Origin: Harmothoe impar
Taxonomy: Eukaryota; Annelida; Polychaeta; Phyllodocida; Polynoidae
Direction: 5' to 3'
Assembly: GCA_947462335.1 (NCBI GenBank)
Contig: OX381705.1
Span: 44,716,175-44,780,174, forward strand
DNA length: 64,000 bases
The translations under genes were made by a program, and so were the position numbers. Of this stretch, positions 23,953 to 51,857 are shown one piece after another (position 1 is the first letter of the stretch; each line of letters begins with the position of its first letter). The notes under the pieces are model-generated. The model was given only the letters and a program-made list of their open reading frames with translations, did not search any database and was not told the DNA's origin.

Positions 23953-24060
23953 CCCATTGGGCACAAAATTCAGTTCAACATTGAATAATTGTTGAATCAA
24001 CATGGAATCAACATTAAGAACCATTTATCAATGTTTATTCAATGTTCTGTGCCCGCTGGG
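23953..24060. mobile_element. 108-bp fold-back MITE, second copy
   Basis: Same structure and same length as 18,073-18,180: CCCATTGGGCAC start, GTGCCCGCTGGG end, internal TTGAATCAACA words. Target duplication is not clear here. Confidence 0.7.
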
Positions 24061-25806
24061 ACATGTTAAAGGCATTTGGCTGCGATTAGGTGACATTCTA
24101 CCAAATGAATGATTTTTCCCCTCTTTAAGTCAATGTCTAATATCGCGAAGTGTACTCCCGGCTATATGGGCCTACAATGTGCATTACGAATTGTGCTATG
24201 ATTTTTTTTTAAACGTTCAAGGCATCACTTAAAATAACATATATAGCACATGTGTTTCTGATAACCCCTTTCTTTGTGCCCTGCACGTACAGATGTCATT
24301 CGTGTGGTTCACCAACGGATAAAAAAAATACCTAGAAGAGAAATATAAAAACGCCTGAATGGTAACCGTTTGGGAGAGAAATGGGGTGATGCCTGGGGGA
24401 GTGCTACTCAGTTATACAAACATGTAGGTTGGCATGTAGCTTCGTTTAAAGTTTTCTTCTGGTCGCGGTCGAGCATCCTCTAGGCCTACTCAGCACCACT
24501 TCAGGTTCAAGGGAGAATGGGGGGGGGGGGGGCGGGGGAGCGGGGGGGGGGTGATATTCACTAACATATCCATCCACAATATGCCCTCACTTAAACGACA
24601 TTATAAAGATCCTCCTAGTTAGTATATCCGATGACAAGAACTCAAAAGATTATTTTCCTAGAAGATTGACAAGGATGTTCATTATGGCTATACTTCATTC
24701 CCTACATGTCTTATTTATTCATTTTTGTTGCACCCATAGCAAATGCACTAGAACCACCCCATACGCCTGGAGTCCTACGTATACCACTCGAGGACTCGGG
24801 GACAGGGTGCACGTACAGAATTCGGTGACTTTTCCACCTCTGGTCCCTAAGGATGGAGAGTAGACTAAGCATATTCGGGCACCCTCTACCTCCCCTGGGG
24901 GGGGGGGGGGGGGGGGTAGATGGGGGGGTCCCCATGTCGCATGTCGATTTTAAGAAATGGCCATGTCACATGTCACTAAGGAAAAAGCCATGTCACTAAG
25001 GGGGAAATGCAGAGGCACCATAATTGTCACAATGGGGCCGCAGGCCCAGGAACATTTTGGAATTTGGCTACCCACAAGGACGGAATTTGAAGAAATATTT
25101 GGGCGGCATATTTTGTCACATGTTGATTTTAAGAAATGACCATGTCACATGTCACTTAACTGGCCATGTCCCATGTCGATTTTAAGAAATGGCCATGTCG
25201 CCATGTCGATTTTAAGAAAATAGGTACGTTTCAGAGAACATCTACAGCGGTTCCCCCCTCAGGTCGCAAAGTCGCCGAAATTAAGGGGCCCAGGTCACAA
25301 AGTCGCTCTTTTAGACCACTTATGCTATAGTCAAACTTTTCCAAAAAGTCGCCAGGTCGCTTTTATTATTGTACCAGGTAGAAAAGTCGCCTGGAAAACA
25401 GCCCAGGTCGTCAGGTCGCCGAAAACCCCTCTGCAGTCACACAGGGGTAGACATTTATAACTATGGGCCAGCCGGTTCCTTTATTTCCATTAATTAGATT
25501 TCAATGACAATATTATCTACTTGTACACATTGTTACCATTATGGGCATGTTTTTGACTCAGGGTTACTACCCTGAGTATTATGCGACCCCTCATGAGGGG
25601 TTGCATCAAGATAGTGAAAGCTCAATTTTACATCCAATTTTAGATTGGAAATACTCACCCAAAATGGAAGAAAAATATGGATATTGAAAGATTAGACACT
25701 CATGTACATGTGAGTAGAATGGGAATGAGCGCTCAATATGAACCACATATACTGTGAGTAGGGCGAGACTGGGCAGTCAGTGTAGGTCAGGTTTACGGAC
25801 GGACTG
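24061..25806. other. Low-complexity and short tandem repeats
   Basis: G runs at 24,520-24,550 and 24,897-24,917. 24,935-25,215 repeats ATGTCACATGTC and TTTTAAGAAATGGCC words. 25,255-25,430 repeats AGGTCGC/AAGTCGCC words, with a diverged relative at 44,120-44,280. 24,735-24,850 has an inverted partner at about 31,350-31,450. Confidence 0.5.
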
Positions 25807-25810
25807 ACCT

Positions 25811-28800
25811 CTATGAAAGGCGGTTCAAGTCTTGACGGAAATCAAGGTACTATAACCGGAAGTGAGCCCCCACCCGCATTTCCGGTGCGTGTAGTACATA
25901 GTCACGGCCGCGATATGCATTATAAACATGCGTTTATCTCATTTATGAAGAATCAACTCAAAAATATGAATCGACAGAAGTGTTTAGAATACAATTTCGC
26001 TCAGGAAAAGTCATTCTGTTATATCTAATCTCAATTCAAATGTATAGAATAGATTGGAATAAGGTGCTCCGTTTTGGAGGGGGGGGGCTGGTAACCCCAC
26101 CCTCATTTCCGCTTCTGGGGTAGATAGTCACGGCCGTCATACACATTATAAACATGCGTTTATCTCATTTATGAAGCATTAACTCAAAATTCTGAATCGA
26201 CGGATGTCTTTAAAACACAATTCTACCCAGGAAAAGTCATTCTTTTATATCTAAATAGTCTTTCTTTTATAGTTTCAATCGGAATAAAGAGACTCGTTTT
26301 GCACTGTCAAACTGTAGAGACTCGCATGTGTATTGCATTGTGAGTGAGGCTAGTCTACACTACATATGATATATAGCATCAAATAGTGTTATAACAAATA
26401 GTTGTTATATTAACCCCATGTATTGGTTTACTAATCCTTTACATATTTCAAAACAAGTTCTTGAGTCAAAATTCTCAAATTTTCATTCTGAGGGTCTGAG
26501 CAAGGGTCCTCCGACTATATAAAGCTAGAAATAGTGGTATAACAAATTATAAATATTTTGACCTCATATCTTGAATTCTAACTTCTATGCATATAGGAAA
26601 ACACGTTCATGAGTCAAAATTGTTGGATTTTCATTTTGAGGGTCTGAGCGAGGGTCGGACATAGGATGTTGGACACCCGTCCCCCGACTATATAGCTAGA
26701 AATAGTGGTATAACAAATTATAAATATTTTGACCTCATATCTTATATTCTAGTTGCTTTGCATATAGGAAAACACTTTCAAGAGTCAAAGTTGTTGGATT
26801 TTCATTTTGAGGGTCTGAGCGAGGGTCGGACATAGGTTGTCGGACACCCGTCCCCCGACTATATAGCTAGAAATAGTGGTATAACAAATTATAAATATTT
26901 TGACCTCATATCTTGAATTCTAACTTCTATGCATATAGGAAAACCTGTTCAAGAGTCAAAATTGTTGGATTTTCATTTTGAGGGTCTGAGCGAGGGTCGG
27001 ACATAGGTTGTCGGACACCCGTCCCCCGACTATATAGCTAGAAATAGTGGTATAACAAATTATAAATATTTTGACCTCATATCTTGAATTCTAACTTCTA
27101 TGCATATAGGAAAACCTGTTCAAGAGTCAAAATTGTTGGATTTTCATTTTGAGGGTCTGAGCAAGGGTCTGACATAGGTTGTCGAAGACCTGTCCCCCGA
27201 CTTTATAGCTAGAAATAGTGGTATAACAAATTATAAATATTTTGGGCTCACATCTTTAATTCTAACTCCTATACATATAAGAAAACAAGTTCAAGTGTCA
27301 AAATTGTTGAATTTTTATTTTGAGGGTCTGAGCGAGGGTCGGACATAGGATGTTGGACACCCGTCCCCCGACTATATAGCTAGAAATAGTGGTATAACAA
27401 ATTATAAATATTTTGACCCAATATCTTATATTCTAGTTGCTTTGCATATAGGAAAACACTTTCAAGAGTCAAAATTGTTGGATTTTCATTTTGAGGGTTG
27501 GAGCGAGGGTCGGACATAGGATGTTGGACACCCGTCCCCCGACTATATAGCTAGAAATAGTGGTATAACAAATTATAAATATTTTGACCTCATATCTTGA
27601 ATTCTAACTTCTATGCATATAAGAAAACCTGTTCAAGAGTCAAAATTGTTGGATTTTCATTTTGAGGGTCTGAGCGAGGGTCGGACATAGGTTGTCGGAC
27701 ACCCGTCCCCCGACTATATAGCTAGAAATAGTGGTATAACAAATTATAAATATTTTGACCTCATATCTTGAATTCTAACTTCTATGCATATAGGAAAACC
27801 TGTTCAAGAGTCAAAATTGTTGGATTTTCATTTTGAGGGTCTGAGCAAGGGTCTGACATAGGTTGTCGAAGACCTGTCCCCCGACTTTATAGCTAGAAAT
27901 AGTGGTATAACAAATTATAAATATTTTGGGCTCACATCTTTAATTCTAACTCCTATACATATAAGAAAACAAGTTCAAGTGTCAAAATTGTTGAATTTTT
28001 ATTTTGAGGGTCTGAGCGAGGGTCGGACATAGGATGTTGGACACCCGTCCCCCGACTATATAGCTAGAAATAGTGGTATAACAAATTATAAATATTTTGA
28101 CCTCATATCTTATATTCTAGTTGCTTTGCATATAGGAAAACACTTTCAAGAGTCAAAGTTGTTGGATTTTCATTTTGAGGGTCTGAGCGAGGGTCGGACA
28201 TAGGTTGTCGGACACCCGTCCCCCGACTATATAGCTAGAAATAGTGGTATAACAAATTATAAATATTTTGACCTCATATCTTGAATTCTAACTTCTATGC
28301 ATATAGGAAAACCTGTTCAAGAGTCAAAATTGTTGGATTTTCATTTTGAGGGTTGGAGCGAGGGTCGGACATAGGTTGTCGGACACCCGTCCCCCGACTA
28401 TATAGCTAGAAATAGTGGTATAACAAATTATAAATATTTTGACCTCATATCTTGAATTCTAACTTCTATGCATATAGGAAAACCTGTTCAAGAGTCAAAA
28501 TTGTTGGATTTTCATTTTGAGGGTCTGAGCGAGGGTCAGGCTTAGGTTGTCAGAGACCAGACCAGGGCGTATATAGCTTCCAATAGCGTCAAGTAGCGGT
28601 ATAACTAATTATTGTTATTTTAACCTCATATCTTGGATTCATACTCCTATGCATATAGGAAAACAAGTTCAAGTGTCAAAATTCCAAGATTTTAATTTTG
28701 AGGGTTGGAGCGAGGGTCAGGCTTAGGTTGTCTGAGACCAGACTGGGGCCAATGTAGCTTCAAATAGTGGTATAACAAATTATCATTATTTCAACCCCAT

Positions 28801-30251
28801 ATCTCGGATTTATACTCCTGTGCACATAGGAAAACAAATGCAAGAGTCAGAATTCTCTGATTTTCATTTTGAGGGTCAGAGGGAGCGTGGGACTCAGAAT
28901 GGCGTAGACCAGACTGGAGCCTATATAGCTTCAAATAGTGGTATAACAGATTATCATTATTTCAACTCCATATCTTGGATTCTGTATCCCTTACCTAAAG
29001 GAAAGCAAGAGTAAAAATTCTCCAATTTTCATTTTGAGGGTCGGAGTGAGGGTCTGACTCAGAATGGTGGAGACCAGACCGAAGACTATATAGCTTCATA
29101 TAGTGGTATAACAAATTATCATTATTTCAACCCAATACCTTGGATTCATACTCCTGTGTACATAGGAAAACAAATTCAAGAGTCAAAATTCTCCTACTTT
29201 CATTTCATGGGTCGGGGCGAGGGTCGGACCTAGGTTGTCCGAGATGAGACCGGGGCCTAGATATAGCTTCAAATATCGGTATAACTAATTCTTATCATTT
29301 TAACTCTATATCTTGGATTCATACACCTATGCATATAGGAAAACAAGTTTGATTGTCAAAATTCTAAGATTTTCATTTTGAGGGTCGGAGCAAGGGTCGG
29401 ACTTGGGTTGTCCGAGACCCGACTGGGGCCTATATCACTTCAAATATTGGTAAAACTAATTCTTATCATTTTAACTCTATATCTTGGATTCATACTCCTA
29501 TGCATTAAGGAAAACAAGTTCAAGTGTCAAAATTCTCAGATTTTCATTTTGATGGTCGGAGTGAGGGTTGGACATAGGTTGTCGGAGACCGGTCCTCCCA
29601 CTATATAGCTAGAAATAGTGGTATAACAAATTTTCCATATTTTGACCCCATATTTTGGATTCTAACTCCTATGCATATAGGAAAACAAGTTTGATTGTCA
29701 AAATTCTCAGATTTGTATTTTAAGGATCGGAACGAGGGTCGTACTTCGGTCGTCCGAGTCTCTACATTTTGACAGTGTAAAATGCCAAATGGGACCTGTC
29801 TATTCCGAGCGATTCTATGTATCTAAATATAAAGTAAAATATAAAAGAATGACTTTCCCTGGATAGAATTCTATTTTAAAGACATCTGTCGATTCAGAAT
29901 ATGCATATAATGCACCATTACGGAGATAAATGCTGTTTATAATGTATATACTGGCCGCAACATTGTTGTATACACAAGGCAACAGTGAGCTGCCCTTATT
30001 CTATCGATTCTAACCCTTTAAATAGAGATAAAATATATAACAAGATGCCTTTTCATAACCAAAATTAAATTTTAAACACTTTTGTCGATTCAGAATTTTG
30101 ATTTGATACACCATAACGAGATAAATACACATTTTTAATGTGTATAACGGCCGTGACTGTTTACATCGGGTACCGGAAATGAGGGTAGGGGTTCGCTTCC
30201 GGTTCCGGTTTTTAACCTAATGTCCGTATTGACTTGAACCGCCTTTCATAG
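25811..30251. mobile_element. 4.4 kb composite inverted-repeat element carrying a satellite array
   Basis: The outer ends CTATGAAAGGCGGTTCAAGT and ACTTGAACCGCCTTTCATAG are exact 20-bp inverted copies, flanked by ACCT on each side (25,807-25,810; 30,252-30,255). Terminal similarity continues for some 200 bp (TTTCCGGT, GTCACGGCCG, TTTATCTC, AATCGAC blocks). A second inner pair (about 26,087-26,330 and 29,765-29,990) repeats the same blocks. The core is a 171-bp tandem array. No transposase ORF is present. The 4-bp duplication and size leave the superfamily open. Confidence 0.75.
26440..29760. repeat. 171-bp satellite array with 684-bp higher-order repeat
   Basis: The word AGCTAGAAATAG starts at 26,523, 26,694, 26,865, 27,036 and 27,207, exactly 171 bp apart. 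Monomer variants differ in GGATGTTGGACACC, GGTTGTCGGACACC or GGTTGTCGAAGACC and in linked downstream changes. The GTCGAAGACC variant recurs 684 bp later (GCAAGGGTCTGACATAGG at 27,161 and 27,845), giving a four-monomer higher-order period. Monomers after about 28,530 are progressively diverged, as expected at an array edge. Confidence 0.9.
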
Positions 30252-30255
30252 ACCT

Positions 30256-33200
30256 CCCCCACCTCACCCTCCATCCGCCACCCTTCAAACCCAGCCTACC
30301 ACCCGAGTTCCCCCCCCCCCCCCCCCCCCGCCCAGGGGTCCCTACATCTCTAGTCGCCTACAGTGCATGGGGCTGCAGAGCTTTTCCCAGGACTAGTCCT
30401 GTACTGCACTTTCTCCTATGTGTGAAACCACTTCCCTGTGCCGCACACTAAAATGGACACAATATCTCGACACAAAATTGCTAGAAACCCCCCCCCCCCC
30501 CGTAAGAAGCCACATGCTCTCTATAGACTATACATACATCCCTATACACATGGTACATAAAGTGGGGTGGGCAAGGTGTGACCGCCACAGAGTATATTGC
30601 CTTGGGTAAGGGATGGGGGGGAGGGGGTAGAAAGCTGTGACCGCTAAAAATGCTACCTGGAGCTGAGCTTGGGCTGAGGGTAAGTGTGACCCCCCCTCCT
30701 CCCTACCAAGGCAGGTAGCGCTGTGACAGTCACACCTTGCCCCCCCCCCCCTCACCTCCCTCCCCAAAGGAGCTGTTGGGAAGGTGGGGAGTCATTTTAG
30801 AGCGATTTCTGAAATATCAAAAAACCCTCGTATTACCCGCACCTAGATCTTGGGAGAATCCTATAACCCGCATTGGCGATCTGGTTCGCGTACTACCCGC
30901 GGGTAGTTCGCGGGAATTTACGGTAGTTCCACTCGTCTGAATTACATCATTATTAAGTAAAACTGACTTGATCCTGAGGGTGATCCTCTGCGGGGGGGGG
31001 GGGGGGGGAGAACCCTAGTTCAATAGTAACAGAACTTTTAAAGCCCCCCCCCCCCCCGCAGAGGATCGAGATTTGTTCGCAAATTCTCTCCAGGAATTGA
31101 CCCCCCCCCCCCACCCCCCTAAAGTTCTTGTACGCATAAATTATAATAAAGGGTTTATGTACACAATATTTTTCAGAAAATAGACCCCCCCCCCTTGGTG
31201 CGTACATACTTTATGGAAGCCCCCTTGCCAAAAGATATGGTGTCCGGATCAAATTCGAGTGCACCACTGATCTAGAGAGGGGTCGAATGAGATTCAGGAA
31301 CACGTAGCACTGCATGGTGTCCGAATCACATTCGAGTACATGCCTACTCCGAGGACGGGTTGGTGCAATGTCAGCGAATTCTGTCCGTGCACCCTGTCCT
31401 CGAGTCCTCGAATGGTATGCGCCTGACTCCAGGTGTATGGGGTGCTAGAACAAGCCTCTAGATAGGTATCATAGTATCCCTCATTTGGGCCTTTACATGC
31501 GATTGATAGTATTTGATCATCTACCATCCATTAAGGATGGTATTGTCAAGGTGAATGGAACAATGTTTAGTGAAATTCAAAATATTTATTTTCGGATGTA
31601 CTAAAATTAAGATCGAGGATAATGGGTCTGGATTGTATTATAGTGGGAGTGTATAACCACAGAGGTTAACGTCACACCGGTGTAACCATTTGGTATACTT
31701 TATCTTGCTGGTGTAAATATTGCATTGTTTTCTTGCATAAATTAAGAATTGGTATAGTTTTATACAATCAAAAAAGCCCTCCTATAGTCATCTCTATAGG
31801 TCTATACTGGTTCTCCTGCTCTGTGATCGGTGAGGCCAAACAAAAAGAAAAAGCTGTATTCCAAACATGTTATGCATTATATGATAGAGTTCAAATAGAG
31901 TTGTAGACTAGATCTACTTTACCGGCTGCTACCCTAATTTCTTTGGCCATATTACATGAAAACAACCTTTTTTTCTGTTTGATTTGATCATATTCTATAT
32001 GGTCCACGATTCCCACCACCTCTGTGAGCTTGTTACGATGATTTCAACATCTGATTACACTATAGCAGACCCACATGTCCCTTAGATATTATGGAAAAGG
32101 GGTGCATGGTAGTACTGTGTGTGTTTGTACAAGGTGGTGTCCTGGTGTGTATTGTGTATAATTCCCGTGGTGTGGTTTATGTTGGACAGTGGCGTGATGC
32201 TGGCCGGGGATGCTGCATGGGGGACCTCGATAACACACAAGGGGAGGTCCCATGTGGGACTGGGGAATCCAGGATGTAGACGTGGGGGTTTCAGTGGGGA
32301 ACTTAGAATTTAGCTTTCATCATGTGTCAAATCTTCATGAGTAAGTTCTTCATGAATAAACCCAATTAGATATTGGCTGGTACATAGAGCATTTCATATG
32401 TGTTACCAGGAAACAATAGATAAAATGTAGTTACATCCCAAACATATTTTTGAGTAATAGAAGTGTTAAAAATACATAAAACATGTAGTAAGTAATAGAA
32501 GTGAAAGATGTTTCAGAATAATTTAAAATCCTGACTCTAGTTTAAACATCAGTTATTTTGGGGTATATATAATTCAACAATAGAGCATACATGCTATGTT
32601 GTTTGTGGGTGAGCTTAATAGTGAAGGGGGTTGGCACTAACTCTCATCAAAAAGAGCAACGTTAAGTCCCCATGCAGTCCCAACCCCACCCCTTACATAT
32701 CAAAAGGGTGAAATCATAGGGGAATCAAATGATATTTCCCTCTCGACTTTAATCACCATGAAAAATGCTAGGTCAGCTCAAATGGCCCAATGTTAGCTTA
32801 TGGAATAATACTTTCATTAACCATTTTCCTATTGCTTGACATATCATAAAACGCTTATCTTCATTGAATTGAAAGAAGGAAAGACTGAGGGCTCTAGTGG
32901 GGAATGTAGAGTCGCGAGTTATTCATTTGAGATGATGTATATATGGTGGTTAAACCACAGAGATCCATTATCACCTAATATACTTTTAAGGTTGAATACA
33001 TTAAATTAAATACAGTTGTTGCGTGAAAGTACTTTCTCTGTGGTTGATGCAGCTACTGCTCGTGATGATGAGGCTGATGGTGATTATACTGATGATGAAT
33101 TGATGAATAGAAAGTAGATGCAGGGACAGAGCCTTGTCTCCACCTAGAATTGTTACATAATTCGCATGTAGTCCCCTGATACTAGGACAAAACATTCACC

Positions 33201-34800
33201 ATCCCAAGCCTCTAACTGTACTGCGCAGAACCACTAAGTCTAAGTGGCGTGATTAACACAATGGTGAACGCAGTAGGACCCGGAAATACTTGTGTGACCT
33301 TTGACCGAGGGTCACCACAATCAGAGTTAGGTCCATGTGCCAAAACATGAGAATATTCCAGTTCATAGCTCTGGGAGAGATCCTGATTGTATATACACGC
33401 GTATGCTAACAACGAAGCAAACATCATTGCTCTATACCACATGTATTTGATGTTTTCGTGAATTAAGTTGTAAATTTTGCAATTACAGAGTCTTTATACT
33501 TATAGAGGGACACGGCTCTTAAATCAAATAGATACATAAAGATGCAATTATTGACGTCATATTAGTTGAATGAAATCAGACCGAACCCAACATTAATGAC
33601 CAATGACTTATAACCAATGCAAATTTGCCACTACAAACGCGTACAAAGCTGGCTCACTGGAACCAGAATATATCCGTAGCCTACCTGAGTGCATGTACTA
33701 ACGGCTATAGGCTATACCTATATTGTGTATAGCTGTGATACAAAGAAAGGTCGATCAGACATTCAATTGCATGTGATAGCAGGGAACCACACATAGGACA
33801 ATAGGGAACCATATTAAAATCGAGTGGACAATGTTGAGGCATCCCTGTGGAGTCACGTTTTGTCCACAGGCCACTAAGGGCCCACAGGGTCCTCGCAGGT
33901 CAAGGAAAGACACAAGTTGGTGCAGAATGAATTGTGTTTATACTTGGAGTATAATTCCTTTGCCACATGGATGTTTTCACCATTATACAGGCAACTTTAT
34001 CTTTATAGGATCCACCCAGATAAGAAATATCAGTTACAGTTTATTATGGCATAATTGCAGGCTACATCTTATTCTTTTATGTACTATGTATTGCCAGGCT
34101 GGGCGATTCGGTCACCTAACGATATCCTTTTTAATGTACTTTTAATGTATTGATCATGGACCTTGGCAATTTCTTGTTTCAAGAAATATATTAAGTTCTT
34201 CAAAGAGTTGGTCTACGGATTCCCCGCACCATATTTTCCAAAATATAACTTTAAACAAATATATAAAAAAAAGTCTACGGACAGCGCCCGCACCATTCCC
34301 TGGAGAATTTCATTTTTTTATGCCTTTGATCGATTGGGGGCTAGAATATTTAAGTTTGTGGGAAAAAAAAGGGAAGACGATTTTGCCTAAAAACAAAGAA
34401 GAATTTTGGCTCCATCAATTCAAGGTTGAAATCTGTAGACAAAAAAAAATAGGAAAAAATAGATAAGAAATCGCCTGCCCTCACCAATTTTTGAAAAACA
34501 AAATCCGTAGACCTTTTTATTTGGTGTGGCCTTATACATGTAGTATGTTGACAAAACGTGACTCCACAACCCCCCCCCCCCCACTCCCCATTTCACGTTC
34601 TCACCTGAGCCCCTCGTTCTGGGGCATCAATTAGGCTATGTTTCTTGAAAGTTTCACGTAATGGTTTTTCCAAGTCAACAAATCAGACATGCACCTGAGC
34701 TGTCAAGGGAAGCCTTTCAGTTCCCGGAAATAATTTGTTACAAGTAAACGTATCCCATGCTATTTGAAATGTAAGCCAATACATGTCTTTACGTGACAGA
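30256..34800. other. No gene seen; homopolymer-rich intergenic DNA
   Basis: Poly-C/G runs at about 30,308-30,330, 30,489-30,502, 30,738-30,752, 30,992-31,009, 31,047-31,060 and 31,100-31,120. 30,825-30,925 matches 35,740-35,830 (ACCCGCG...AATTTACGGTAG words). 31,310-31,460 is an inverted partner of 24,735-24,850. Short ORFs lack coding features. Confidence 0.4.
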
Positions 34801-34815
34801 AAATAGGAAAGATAA

Positions 34816-34823
34816 TATAAATA
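34816..34823 (+). promoter_or_regulatory. TATA box of the FAS1 gene
   Basis: TATAAATA lies about 30 bp before a plausible start site near 34,846. A short 5' UTR exon would end at TGTAG|GTAAAT (34,895/34,896), followed by a 65-bp intron with acceptor TATTTCCAG at 34,960, seven bases before the ATG. Confidence 0.5.
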
Positions 34824-34966
34824 CAGTAGGCCTATAGACCTACGGAAGAGAGACTTCATGTTATTGGGACTTTCTTCTCCGACAATATATTGTAGGTAAA
34901 TCTCCTATCTCTTTATTTTTGTATTCTAAACTCAACTTCCATAATTTGCTGTATTTCCAGTGAAAT

Positions 34967-49698
<14,732 letters not shown>

Positions 49699-49902
49699 AC
49701 TGAAGCACAGGCTTTCTATAAACCATTTTTTGAAAGAGAGATTTATTTCTGAAACTAGAACTATAATGTCATAGGCCCTATATATTCACTTCCTATATTC
49801 AGTAATAGTTTAGACCCATTTAGGTCAGGCCATCTGATGTTTATTCTGAAATACGGATCCCAGGACCAACAGCCTAGTGGAGTTTAATACATATATAGAC
49901 AC

Positions 49903-50040
49903 ATGCCAACGCCCATTGATACCATCTCTGTTGTATTTCACAAGTGGGGGCTGGGGCCATATCCCACAAAGCTGCAGGCTGAGTGGATCCCCAGGCCCCA
50001 CTCGTGAAATATGGCAGAGATGTATCAATGTAGTTGGCAT
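49903..50040. repeat. 138-bp fold-back repeat just downstream of the FAS1 gene stop
   Basis: The left arm ATGCCAAC...TTTCACAAGTGGGG and right arm CCCCACTCGTGAAAT...GTTGGCAT are imperfect inverted copies, so a transcript would form a long hairpin. It lies 205 bp after the stop and could fall in the 3' UTR; no AATAAA is seen before it. Confidence 0.7.
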
Positions 50041-50345
50041 TTGCATTTATTTTTTGATTTGAAGCCATTTAATGAAGAAATCCATCTTTTTCTTAGTCCA
50101 TTGAATACGGCCACATTGTATTCAATGGGGGGGGGGGGGGGATTGAATGTGGCCCTTCCTATAGTTAAGCATAGTAAAGCTTGTACATCTAGACTGTGCC
50201 TATAGTAACAAATGTCTACAGATACAGACAGATAACGTTCAGCTTTTGATGGATGTAGTACAGTCATAGGCTTACAGTCATATATGGAATAGCCAATAAG
50301 GAAGGGCCTAATTAGAACGGCTGGTAGTATCCTGGGTGTTGCAGT

Positions 50346-50799
50346 CCCGGGGGGGGGGGGTACTCAAAAAAAATTTGACACGGGTGTGCGGCTGGCCCTT
50401 TGACAACCCTTACCCTTGGTGAGGGGGATTTTGGTCAGAAGTGACCCTTGGTGAGGGGGATCTTGGTCAAAAGTGACCCTTGCTGAGGGGGATTTTGGAC
50501 AAAAGTGCCTAGGTTTTAGCAATTTTCCCCGAGGAGTCGGCCTTGGTGTAAGAATTTTGGTCAAAAGTGACCCTTGCTGCAAAGAATTTTGGCAAAATGT
50601 GACCCTTTTTGGTGGGATGTTGTTGAAATCTCCGAAAAGTGACCCTTGGTGAGGGGGATTTTGGTGAAAATTGACCCTTGGTGAGGGGGATTTTGGTGAA
50701 AAGTAGACCCTTGGTGAGGGGGATTTTGCTCAAAAAGTGCCCTTCCCAGCCGCACACCTGTGTATACAAAATATATGAAGTGCCCCCCCCCCCCCCCGG
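50346..50799. mobile_element. 454-bp element with internal minisatellite, copy 1
   Basis: Ends CCCGGGGGGG and CCCCCCGG, with GGGTGTGCGGCTGG on the left and CCAGCCGCACACC on the right as inverted subtermini. The interior has eight or so units of about 30-34 bp (ACCCTTGGTGAGGGGGATTT). Flanks GTTGCAGT and GTTCCAGT (7 of 8 identical) suggest an 8-bp duplication, as in hAT elements. Confidence 0.7.
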
Positions 50800-51306
50800 G
50801 TTCCAGTGGACTGTTATGTATAGTGATATAATCCTTTGTGGTTGTCGCGGAAGGGCTATATAGGCATCTTTTAAAGTTGGAGTGATACGTGCGTAGGCCC
50901 GAAGCATGACCTGCACTTCAGCATGACTATCACGAAAGCTCTTTTTATCACAGAAACATATAGATTTCTTATCATTCCTTTCGATTTACATTATGTAGGC
51001 CCCTATACTATTTTAGAAACACATCTGATGTATATTTGAGAGAATAAAAAAGAAAATAAGATTGCATTGTTATATTTAGGCTTACGTTGTGTCTTTTTTT
51101 TTCAATTTTCCAGCGTCCCCTATCGATCTATTAAAAGGTAATATCATGCCATATGAGAGATAAATTAAGAGTTTTCTAAAAGGCGCAACACACAATTGAG
51201 GCAATACTGCTAGATCCGACCACCCAATCTCTGTCCAAACTGTATTTATCTTAAGTGCATCTTTTGTTTGTCTTAGCACATGGGCGTCTCAGAATGCACC
51301 ATTGGC

Positions 51307-51474
51307 CAGGGGCGTGGCAAGCAGTTCCAAAGTAGAGGGGCCTAAGGGGTGTTTTGACCCTCTTTGACCCCTTTTTGTTTGACCTTTTTGGTTTGACCTT
51401 TTTGAGGGCTAGTCAAAAGTGGGGAGGGCGGGGGGGAGACATGCCCCCCCCCCTCCCCGGTTGCCACGCCCCTG
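51307..51474. mobile_element. 168-bp hAT-like MITE (CAGGGGCGTGGCAA termini)
   Basis: CAGGGGCGTGGCAA and TTGCCACGCCCCTG are exact inverted ends. Flanks ACCATTGG(C) and ATCATTGG agree in 7 of 8 bases. CAGGGGCG is a common hAT terminus. The interior repeats TTTGACC words. Confidence 0.65.
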
Positions 51475-51556
51475 ATCATTGGCAGTGGCAACCAGGAGAT
51501 AACCAGGAGTAGCCTAGCCTGGGGAGGTCACTTTCTTTTTCGGTTCAGATGCATGG

Positions 51557-51857
51557 CAGGCCCGTAACTAGGGGGGGTTCGTCGGTTCGAACGAACCCCC
51601 CCACAGCCCAGATGGACCAAAACAGTTCCACCCTAGCTGTCCTGAAAATGGAGATAATTAGCTCCATGCCAGTTTTTACGGCTTGTAAATCGGACAATTA
51701 TTAAGGTATCTAGAGTATAATCATAGTTTTGTGTACAACTCGCGTCAAAATTTACATCTTTTTTAATGAAAAACCACAGAGTTCCGTGCTTGGATCTATC
51801 TAGTTCCACCTCATCGAAAAACGAACCACCCCGCGAAGAGGGCTAGTTACGGGCCTG
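51557..51857. mobile_element. 301-bp MITE (CAGGCCCGTAACTAG termini)
   Basis: CAGGCCCGTAACTAG and CTAGTTACGGGCCTG are exact inverted ends, flanked by CATGG on both sides. The same terminus occurs on the element at 61,476-62,662. Confidence 0.8.

Noticed and set aside
26440..29760. Relationship to primate alpha satellite
   Set aside because: The 171-bp length is the same but no sequence similarity is apparent; length coincidence only.
50364..50916. Open frames with Lys-Ile-Pro-Leu-Thr-Lys-Gly repeats (also at 58,452-58,962)
   Set aside because: They follow the internal minisatellite of the 450-bp element in an arbitrary frame.
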